Shown here piece after piece: positions 48,801 through 60,800 of a stretch of DNA of 64,000 nt. The position numbers and the translations under genes were made by a program. The notes beneath the pieces are model-generated. The model did no database searches and was not told the DNA's origin. It saw only the letters and a program-made list of their open reading frames with translations. How positions within the stretch are numbered: position 1 is the first letter of the stretch; each line of letters begins with the position of its first letter. The DNA comes from Watersipora subatra (lineage: Eukaryota > Bryozoa > Gymnolaemata > Cheilostomatida > Watersiporidae), in NCBI RefSeq assembly GCF_963576615.1, contig NC_088717.1:36584802-36648801 (forward strand), in the 5' to 3' direction.

Positions 48801-51800
48801 AAGCTGTTGAATGCCAGATTGTAAATCGAGCACCTGCTCAAATTCACAGTTCTTGTACTGTTTGTTTCTGAGGATGTAGTTGACTTGGTCAATTACCTTG
48901 TTGTCAAACACAACGCTCTGGTTGAAGGGATTACCCTGTTGTACAAAGAACATAAATTATATGAGCGCATAGTCATGCTTAAAGAACATGGACAGTTAGA
49001 CACTAGAAAAAATGAGGAAGATGGAAAACTGTTTAAAAACTGTGGTTAGTTGACAATTTCGCCTCCAGAACAGCTTTGCATGTTACTAGAAAAACACAAA
49101 TTTTCATGTAGCGACAGTCAACTGATAAATACACTTTCTCTCAGCTGAAAAGCACTTACATGTAGATCTAAAAAAGTAACAAGAAAAAGTACATTTAATT
49201 TTATTGACGATTTTACAAATACTAGTGAATGTACTTAGAAAATTAACCAAAACTGTGTTTTTAAAGTACTTTAAAGTAAAGTCATGTTTGAATTCAACTG
49301 CTACATGAGAAAAAGTATAAACTTTGATTAGTAATCAAGCAATTAATAATAGACCCATTCAGTCTATGGTAATAAAAATGATTGATATCAACAGAGACCG
49401 ACTTAATTTTAACAGGGCCATATTAACAATAGAAACTCAGTCACAACGCAGTCAAACAGAAATACTTAACCCCATTGCTTTATAGTTTGACGGCTGTGTA
49501 CCTATGTTTATATAGAATTGTCATCTCTTACTATACATTGCAGCGCTTATTTAGTTCAAATCTAATTGAATTAATGATTGTCATACAGCTATGTAATTTT
49601 TGAGTAAGCTAGGTTTATACAGCTATAATCAAAACTACCACTACAAACTCCTACTCAATCACAATTGCCTAGGGCAGCTGCAGCAGTGTGCAGATATATT
49701 ACAGTATAAACAACTTCATGACAGCTTAGAATAATATAATTTGAGCTGCTGTAACTTATGTATTATAACAAAACCACCGGTTATCTAGTTAGCAAAAATC
49801 TGATGCAATTTTATTATATTTGATCAACTGCTCCAAATCTACCACAAGATCTGACTTTAAAGTACAAAGCATGCCTTCCCAACAGACGTGAATATAGCAT
49901 CAACTTACCGAGCAAAACTCGGTGAGTGTGCTGAAGATTTCAATAATGAGGGAAATGGTGCCAGGGTTGACGTTGCTGTAGAGGAGCTGAAGAAATCGAG
50001 CAGTCTCTCCAACCAGATTAAATGATTTGATATTATCTGGTTGTTCTCTCAAGTAGTTCTGTAAACATGTAATACATCCTAGTCAGTGTAGTAATGCAAT
50101 AAATTACAGTTCAATTTAAAAACTATACTCAGAATGCATCTTTTTAGTCAAATTGCTTAAAATTAATGCTAGAATGTATTTATGACTAGCCGTGCTACCC
50201 AGCATTGCCCGGGTAATAAAAATCAGCTTATAAACAATGAAAAGTAAAGAAAGCTGTCTGCCACTTGCTATTAGCCTGGCACATTGCCAATAGAAAATTT
50301 GAGTATGCTTACTAATGAGAGCTATTCGTCTCAGTGGCGCAATCCCCCTGCATAGTACGTAAAGCCATTGGGTATTTGCTCCCATATAACGACATATATC
50401 AGCTAGCAAACTATTCAACCTCTGTGGCCTAATTGGTACGGCGTTGGACTTAAAAACTATAGCCGGAATGCAGACAGATATACTTTGAGAAATATATATA
50501 TAAATGTTAAAATTAAATAATATGAATGGGGTGTGAGGTATTTTTTAATATTAAATAAATTTTGTAAAACTGGTGATATTGGTGAACAGCTAGTCACAAT
50601 CACTTTTTGAAGATCAACATTAAGAGCACTCAATATTCGAAAGTGCATCAAATCACAAATTTTTAATATTTCACATTTGTGAAGTTGAGCTAAACAGCTG
50701 CGGTTAAGAAGAATCATTCTTTTAAAGGTCTACAATTAAGTTCTAAGGTCTTATAAAGTGTTTGGAAGAGAATTTAAACACATCCCAGTTTCTGCTTTAA
50801 CTTATGTTCTTCATTAGAACTTCAAGTGTTAAAAGTCAACCAGAGCAGCAGATGATGTAAGTTTTCAAGAACAGCTAAGTTAGTAAGCAGTAAGTTAAAA
50901 AAACAAACTGATAAACTGTAATATAAGCTCTTTGGTAACTTATGCATCGTTATATTGGATGTTTAAAAATGCTTGTCATAGCTCAAAATAGTCGAAGTAC
51001 TAATTTGTTTGACTATTCATCAGTCCTACATGCTACTAGATTTTCTTTAACTGTCATGCTGGTTACCAGCGGAACAACATAAATTTACCTGCAGCTGAGA
51101 ATTCTGTCCATCACACATGAGTCCAAGGACTTTAAGAACTAGTTCGATGTAGCCATCATCTTCATACTCAATGGACATCTCCTCAGAGGCCATTTCAGCA
51201 ATCTCAGCAATCTCGTCATTGTCAAGAACCTGCAGTTAGCACAGTTTACAATTAGAAATCAACCAGTTTTAGCAATCCTATCCTGACAGCTTGTAGTTCA
51301 AAATTGACAGGTGACAGGTGCTAACAGCTGGCAAGTGATTATCGAGAGGCTACAGTTGACAACTGGGAAGTAACAGTGACCACGCGTAACAAAGGTGCTG
51401 TAACATATGTTAACTGTTACCTTGCCAACTGAAGGGTGACAGTTGATAGCTGACAGATAATACTGGTAGTTGACAAGTGAAAGATTACAGTTGACATCTG
51501 GAAAATTGATTTTAGACAAATAAAACATGACAGTTGCTCATTTAGAATTAAGAGTCTACAGGTTAATAATGACGGGTAACAGCCATAAGTGGCAGCTAAA
51601 ATTCTAGAGTTGACAACTTAAATTTGATGCCAAAGAATGCTGCAGCGGCTCAGAGCTAATAGTTGATGAGTGAAAATGACAAGATAGTAAACCAGAAATA
51701 ACTACAAGTATTAATGAGCTTTAGCAATTTTGTACCATTGGTTACTGACTGATTAGTTGTTGTACTGAAGGTGCTAGTAAGAGTACATCAGCAATTTCAT

Positions 51801-54800
51801 GTTATTTTACTTTACCTCAGTTTGATGGTTTAATAGAAATTGAAGGTTTAGTAAAAAGGAAAATGGTCAAAGCCATTGTTGCTGACAGGATATCAGTCGA
51901 AATCAAAGGCTATTACATGTAGTCTCATTTTGATAGAAACTGAGTTATTTTTGTCTTTTTAACTTTAACACATGATGTATGTCTATTGACTCACTAGTGA
52001 CTTACTAGAGCGGTAGAGCCTAGACTAGTCACTATGATGGTCTAGTCACCCATCGTTATGGCTAGTGAAAATTAGTTAAAATAAAAATTTCAACTTGTTA
52101 TCTAATAGTTTACAAGTAAAATTAATTTAAAGAAATGATAATGTAGGTTTAATACTAAAATTAATAATATTTTTGTCCAATATTATTTTCAGCTAAATGA
52201 CTTGGGTTTGACTAAATTTTTGACGAAAATTACAATTTTTGACAAAAAAGTTCCTATTTTGACAAATGGCCATTCGGAAAATGTGTATTTCGATCAATAA
52301 AAATTTGGCAAAATAATCATAATTTGTTTAAAACCAAGCTGGGTATAAACAGACAATAATTTAAAAGAATAGTCTTATGCGCAGCAAATTAAATTGGCAG
52401 ACCTTATTCACACATACTGTGCAAAACTGAAGTCACAACTATGAGCCTGTGTGCATAAAACCTTTTCTTGTAATGTACAAGATTGCGAAAAAGTGAGAAA
52501 GTAAATGATATTGGTGGAAACTCAAAATAATCTGAAATTAAGAAAACTTGAATAAAGACGGTACAATTCTTGGGCTAGTAATTTCAACTAGTGGACCCAA
52601 AAAAGCCAGTAATCACTTCTGAATGTAGTTACTCCGCATCCTACTAGACGGCTGGACCAAGAGCTCCTTCATGATCATCTTGTTGTGATGCCATATCTGG
52701 CATGTAGAAATTACAGTGAACATAGTTTAAACTTGTATCTTTACCGAAGGGTCTTTGACTTTCACTTCGTCTAGCTCGATAGGTCCAACTTGAGATTTCT
52801 TTCCATTTTTTTTCTTATCTGGCTCATGAACCCCGTTTGAAGGCAAATTTCCGATGCTGCCATTCAAGGAGAGACGACTACTCCTCAGCTTTGAGTTCCT
52901 CTGTAACCAGTATAACTATGACATGAGAGGGTGAAGTTTACGCTCGCACTTTTTTCCAGTATGTCAGATTACTAAACACTTGAATAGCCATTGTTTACAT
53001 AGTTGGTTTGGATGAACATATAAATATGCTATCCAGGGCTGTCTTTAGCTTACGTGGCTCATCATTAGTCAAACTGGTTACAACTGGTCAAAACTGGCCT
53101 AATTAGGCAAAACTAATCAAACTTGTGTGTGATAAACGAAATAAGTGGTATGCAAAAAATATTGCTCGGCTAAATAAAATGTGATCATGAATAAATCATA
53201 TGTATAAGATAGTTATCCTGCATTTTCTTACAACCTCCAGTTTTTTGTCCTTTAAATAAAATAATACTTATCTATTACTAAAAACCTGAACAATTCAGCA
53301 TAAACCAAATCAAAGCACTCGTTATGAATGAATAAATGTCAAGATGCCAGAGAAAAACAGGTGCTGCCTAATGCAATAAGATTTAAATAGTTCAGGATAT
53401 CTGTTCATGTATGGGGATACATAAAAAAAGGAGGACTACTTATGACAGACGCTTACTGAAGTTCAACTAGGCTGTCATAATGTATAAATACACCAGCTGG
53501 CTACACGAGAGACAAGTTAAGCACATACGTTGCCGAGCTTGCCAGGGGCAGCGCCTACGGGAGCAACAGTTCTAGCCCCAAGCCTTTGATTGCTGCCCAT
53601 ACGTGAACCCCGACTCAACCTTGTACTGCCCATTCTAGAGCCAAACATGGATCCTTTCAGCGCTTCCATATCCTGTGACGAGAAAAAACAAATTAAACTG
53701 AATAAATAAGAAAACTCTAGCAAATTACTTAGTTAAAAAGGAAAGTACTATGTTACTACAACTTTACATTAAAAAGTGCTTTAAAATAAAAATAAAAATG
53801 TTCATAATAAAATATAAATAATGCTCTCATGACCACTAAGAAGATGACATACTACAGGTATGCAGGGTGTTTTATAAATTCATCTTTATCAACATAATGG
53901 CAACCGAAAACCCATTAGGAATGCTTGCCAGCAGATTATTATTTCTTCAAAATCTCAATATTTTCAACATCTGACAAACTATTATTTTCTAAACTTACCA
54001 CCCAGAACTAAATTAAAAATATGCGTGAGTTGATTTTGTAGTAGCCATAAATCTTTTTACGATTGACCTTTCAGAGATCTCATGATGATATTTTTGAGAT
54101 AAGGTTCTACTTTTTAAATAAAACAAGATAAAATTAGTTGTTATGTGTATAGAAAATAAAAAACAAAATATGCCATTCTAAGTTATGAATTTTGTTTTGC
54201 AAAATAAACAATACTTGGTTTGTTCAACAGCATGTTTGTGTAGCTTTACAAAAAAGAACCACTCGCATTTTCCGCAATATACCTATACCGCAAATATATA
54301 TATATATATCTCAGTGGTTGTCATTTGTTGTTTTGTCATTCATGTGTCCAGTCATATCAATAAAGTTTTGAGAACGAGAAATCCACTTCCCATTGGAATC
54401 GTACTCGGAACCTCCACATCAGCCACTAAACCAAATGGCTATATTGCTATACAGTGGAATAATTCTGATCATACTTGTTATAATTGTAAAGATTATAAAA
54501 TACTCATTATAAGATACAAACGCTTCAAGAACTTGCGAAAATACTATGGTTACTACTAGCACGCTTGCAGATCATGATTTATCGTGTGAGAGATCATCAT
54601 GCATAATGTTCAAGCATAACTTATAACCACAATTATAAGCACGGCTTTTATTACAGTAAATCGATTTACTAGCTCATAAGTTAATTATAGCTAGCTATAG
54701 TTACTAGCTGAAGTTACTCAAATTCATTGGGAAAAGAAAATTAGCCAATAGCAACTACGTTACCTCTCACAGTTTATAAGCTGTTTATTTATTACCCGTG

Positions 54801-57800
54801 CAATGCTGGGCATTCAGCTGGTTACAGTGTATTGCAGAACAGTAACCTAATACCCGTTTTTAAACAGTTAATTGAATAAGAATATCAACTATAAATACTA
54901 TCAATAAATAAATTGAAACATTTCCTGAACATTTTGTAAGCATCCATTTGAGCTCACCACGTGTTTTGTTGCTGTAACCATGGCCTTCTTTAAAGACTTG
55001 GCCATTTCAACAGCTTCTTCTACTTTAGCAAGGTATTGCGCCTGCAGAGATCTTTGCTCCTTGACTGCCATAGTGGAGAGATCAATGCGGTTCTTAACAG
55101 CGAAGAAGAATTTCTCTTCACGAGTGCCATAGAAGTAGTCTACTAGACTTTGCTGAACCTGTGACAGTATAGTAAAAACTGGTTATTTTGGATCAAGCTA
55201 TAATTCTATGAATAGATTATAATAGTATCTATAATAATATCTTAGTAACACCCCTTTTTGGAGTTGCCAGTTGATGCTTTTTTGTGGTGAACAACTTTAG
55301 GATTTTAAAAATTCCTTTGCAAGCTAATCTATCTTACTCCATTCAGTGTTTAACCGTGACTTTCGCAAAGAGCTCATAATTACCAAGAGAGTATCATTTT
55401 CTAGCAGTAGAGGTAACCTACTTGAGTATTTCCTCCGTACAACATGGCTGCCATAAACGATAGAATTTCGCGTACTAGCATTGCATGGTTCTTCGAGAGG
55501 TGAGGTAAGACTTTGAGTATGGCATGGTGGTCCTCGAGCACTCTCTGTACATCCGCGATCACCTGTAGCTGTCTGTCAAACAAATATAACTGTAACTCTC
55601 ACCCGCGTCAGGTGCGCAGACTAGTGTACGGACAATCATAAGCAAAGCATTGATATCATAGATATGTGTGTGTTGTTGTACATATTACAATATTGACAAG
55701 CAAAAACATAAAAGAACCAGTCAAACGTATTTCTCACCATCGAGCCTAACCCGCCTGGAAAGACGCTTCACCATGTTTGGTGTGTGGCAAATTGGGTACA
55801 ACAAGAGGCAATAGAAAGCTGTACATAACAACAAGGATAGTCAACATAAAAAAATAAATAGAAGCTGAACGGACACAAATGCTGGACCTTACCGAAGTTT
55901 ACGGGAAGAGCGATGGATAAATAATAGGCTGTAATTCAACACTTGCCTTTGTATATGCATATAAGTATAAAGTTTCATGGAGTTAAATCAGTTGAGTCAC
56001 ACATAAAGTTGAACTAAAATATTTACAATTCACTTTATAAATCTAAAAAAATATTGTAAGAAACTATGGAAATGTAGGGCTTTATTGTGTTTTTCCTAAG
56101 GATTTAAGGACTTAGGCAATGACTATTGACCTAACAATGACCTCTATTAATTATCAGCGTTAACCAGCACATGTACCAACGATGGTTGCAAATACTTCGT
56201 ATTTTAAACCACTTTCATTTCTCAGTCGATTAAAAAATAAGTGCTTAAAGATTCAAGTGTTTCAAGTTTGAAAAAACTACAAAGATATTTTATAATAATC
56301 AGAGAATAGTTCAACTCTTACAAATGATGAGACAATTTTGACTAAAGTTGAAGCAAGTTTGATAGAGTAGGTGCATGCAACTCTCAAAGCCTTCAACAAA
56401 TCAGTTTTGTCTTATGTCTGTTTGAGATATTGGCGCTGCTCAATCCCACCAAAGCTGTTTCTAGATCAATATGACCTGATTGCATTGTTGAGGAAGTACA
56501 GAGAATGGGCAAAGAACGTGATCACTGATAGTATTAGGTCAAAGATTATCAGAATCATAATAATTGCTGAGAGTAAAAGAAGTTTCTGGAATATAGAAGA
56601 TCTCATTTGATGGTCTTTTTGATCAAAAGACAAATCTAACTCAATATTTTGACAGCACATTTCTATTAAGAAGTGTGCTTAAAAAGTGATCACATCAAAT
56701 TCTAGTAGATTTTATTAAAAAGTTATATACTTTTTCTATCATTTGAAATCTTATTATGATGTTTTAGGTGATCTGATTGCCAGGAAGGTTCAAGATCACA
56801 GTCGACAAAAGTTAATCGCCGTTAAAATGCTCAGAAGAAAAAGACGCGTCTAGATTTCTTTGAAAATGGTGTCAGTAGTCCCGCAGCTGCCTGTTCTTTT
56901 TGTTGTGACATTGGCTGTTGCATTCAAGTTACAGTGTTCCGCCTCTCTATCGATATATATTTTATTTCGTATTTTATCATGACTGCTAAAATAAAACTTC
57001 AAATGTATTGCATAATGTCCACTACATCGGTATAGATGTCTTAAATAATTTCAAAATAAGTTGGTCAACATATGTCTAACTGTTTTTCTCTACATGCTGT
57101 GTAAACGCATGAGTACCCAATGCTGATGAAACTGTATATCTATCACTTATAAACAGGAAGCACAACTATCAACATCATTTTGGGCACAACTTTTTCTTCT
57201 GAGTATTTTAACCAAAATCAAGTTTTGTCGATTTTAATTTTGGAACATCCTGGCAGTCAGATTACCTAAAACAACAACAAAATTTCCATAGATAAAAATG
57301 TATCTATACTTTATGATAAAACCTACATGAATTTAATGTGATAGCATTTTTAAAGCCAAAAATGTTACTGTTGAGATTGGAATATTATATATTTCAGATA
57401 AAGTACTGAGTACCGTTTGGTCTTTTTCACAGTTTCTTCCGAGTCGGAAGGAAGTTTAATGATCTCATTGTGGATCAATCCTCGGAGAAGCTGGAAGCAC
57501 TTGATGTCAAGGTCATTCTGAGCCAATCGATCACGCTCATTTGTAAGCCTCAGGCTAGCTGATACCCTGTAACCAACAATTAGGTACACTATAAGATAAA
57601 AGCTAAGTATCTACATAGATGCTTCTACCTAATGTCTTACCAATGTCTGTCTGTCTGTCTGTCTTACCCTTACCAATGTCTGTCTGATTCTCTATCAGCG
57701 TTATTCACGTTATACTATGCAGAGACACATAGATGAGTAGATTGGTGCTCAACTAACATACGCTGACTATCGATTTTCGATTGCTTTGAATTTCCCTTTT

Positions 57801-60800
57801 TTAACTCTGTTATTTGTTAACGAATGCACTTACGCCAGCTGGTCTATCAGCTTGACTGTGAGGGCGTATTTGTGTGTGGGCGAGCTGGACTCGGTAACAA
57901 ACACCGCCATGTGGTCTTGAAACTCTCGTCCAAGAGGAAGCTCTTCATTACCTCCTACCTCTGTGTATTCTAAAATCATGCACTAAAGCTATACAAACAT
58001 GTACAAATTGATAGTGTCAAAGTCTTTTGGTTGGGAGATTTACCAGTCATCTCTGAAAACTTAGGTCAGAAGAAGTAGTGAACATCAATTAAAATAAAAA
58101 GGCTACGTGAACTAACCTTTGCTGCTGTCAAAGCCAGTCTGTGTTTTGATATCGTTCTTGCCACCATAGACATAGGCATAATTTTCAGCAAAAACGTTTA
58201 ACTGATCATTGAGCTCTTCCTCTTCAGAGAATTCCGCCACATATTTCTACAATGTATATAGCAAACTTTCAGCTAGTAATTAGTGCTATTTTTTACAATA
58301 ATTTATAGAGTTCCTGACAAGATAAATAATACAAATTATTTTGAAGTTGACAAAAAAATAAAACTCGAAAAAATGCAAAATATAAAAAAAATTATGAAAG
58401 AAACTGAACAGAAAACAAAAGCATGGAAAGCGACAATTATATGATCGAGGTTGCAATAAAAAGGAGAGGCTGATTTCTAAGGAGAATCATGTGTATAAGA
58501 ACCATATACAACAAATCTAGAAATACTTATGACTAACACGTAACTGCTAGCCTTTCAGGATTCATCCTGCTCAGCTTGTGTAACACTTGTGACTAGCTCA
58601 TAGTACTAATATTTTAGAGACAATCCTTTCAAACTGAGAAATAACCAGCAAAAAAACACTAAACCTTGTTGACGTCTTCTTCTATAGGTTGAGTCATACA
58701 TTTTGACTAGCTAACAAATGTTAACATTAACAAATGCTAACATTAACAAATGCTAACATTAACAAACGCTAACATTTCTCAAGTCATTCTAATCAAGTGA
58801 GTAGCCATTGTGACTAGCTTGTGCATATCAACCTTTACAGAGGCATCCAACCCAGCATGAGTTACACTTGTTACTAGTTAGTAATTATCAAAACAAGTAC
58901 CCTGACTGTCTAGTATATGATGAGAGATCGTCAGGAGTGCTGACATAGTGTAGAGAATAGCTCTCTGCAGAAATACAAGAAAGCGGTTGATTGGCACAGG
59001 TTTTAGTGTGTCAGTCTACTAAGCTGACTGTCACAAGTATGACTCTCGCTTACATCAAACTTAATCTCAACCTCTAACCATGGTTTCATATGGATGGAAG
59101 ATAGTAAAAATTACTTGAATCATCCCATAGCTAGTAACTACTATTTATATAGATTCGTTTAGTCAAAATAAGTAACACTCATAATAGGTTCGTGCTGACC
59201 TTTCTGGCATCACTGGATGCAGCCTGAGCTCCTGAAGCTCCATACTTCTCTTGAAACTCTTCCATCACCTATCAGCATTAATAAGATGTGTAAAGCAAGA
59301 ACGTGCACACACAAATTATTTGCATGCAACTAGATATTTCTGGTATATTCTGACATGGATAAAATCACTACAGGCAACTCTTTTTCAGCAACTATTATCA
59401 CAACCTTGCATAAAAAGTTGTTTGCATTGCTCTGTTGCATATATGCAAGTGATGCTTGAGAAGGGCTAAATGGGTTGAACAGCAGTTTAGGGAGACCTAC
59501 CTTGTATTCACAGAAGAACTAAGTCACCAAACAAGTAAGCATGAGTTGATAATCAAAGAAAGGTGTAAATAGATAATCATATACTACAACTGCCTCAAGG
59601 ATGAGGGCCAAGAACTTAGGATTACACATTAAACTATAGGCAAACTGCGAAAATGTTTTTCAGAAAATGTAAATAGATCTAGCTACAACTGCCAAAAACC
59701 ATTACCATAATTATATTTCTGCGATTTATAGTTTTATAGATAAATCAGGCTTAAATATAAACTTATTTTAAGTTATAATTTTTGCTACTTTATTGGCAAA
59801 TCTAATATATTTAAAACTTTTTTGTCAGTTTGAGTTCAGTTGGCAAACAGGATCCTGTAGTTTGATGCTTAACCCAAAACTGTATTCACTGAGATGCCAC
59901 TTAGAGACCTATTGTTCATACCTATGTTAGCATAACATTAGAGATCTGTCTGTGCATGTTACTTTAACGATCTATATATATATAAACTTCAGAGTTTGAT
60001 TGTTGTTCTCCTAAGTCTAGCTATAACGATTAAAACCTAGCACCGAAAAGTCCATATTGCAGAAGATTTGATCTAGGAACTTCTCATTCACATGGCGACA
60101 AGTTAACCAACTAAGCTACTGGGAGACAAAAAATTCATTGGGCAGATAATCATGATCTGGTTTAAAATACACATCGCTGTGTTATGCGCAGCGTCACTAA
60201 AGCTTGCTCACATTGCTCTTATTAGTAAGTCTAGCAATAGGATTCTGGCTTACTCAAATTATCCAATAGTAACTACATTACTTGTCACTGTTTATAAGCT
60301 GTTTTTCAATATCTGTGCAATGCCGGGCACTACTAGTCTACTAGTCTATATATATATAAATCTCAACAATTGTTGTCATCGTTGTCTGTTGCCGTTTATT
60401 GTCTGTCCAGTTACAGCAATTAAAATCTAGCAATAAAAGATATGCGCTACAGAGGACTTTCTCTCGTAATCTCCCTTTCACAAAGCAACAAGCTAACCCA
60501 TTATTGAACATTATTGAGCGATATGAGTCATTGTCTGGGTTAAAATACGCATAGTGACTCTGCGTTATGCGCAAAGTCACTAAACCTTGCTCACACAGTT
60601 CTTATTAGTAAGTTTAACAATATGGATACTAGCTTACTCAAATTAGCCAATGGCAACTGTATCACTTGCCACCGTCAATAAACTATTTTTTATTACCCAC
60701 GCAACACCAGGTAGCACAGCTAGTCTATATATAAGTGTGAGTGTCTGTCGTTCGTCCAGTTATACCAGTAAAATAAACACAAACAAAACCTGATTCACAC

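Noticed and set aside
54185..54559. 124-codon open frame on the plus strand
   Set aside because: Lies within a family R copy and its flank; no recognisable domain and antisense to the host gene intron.
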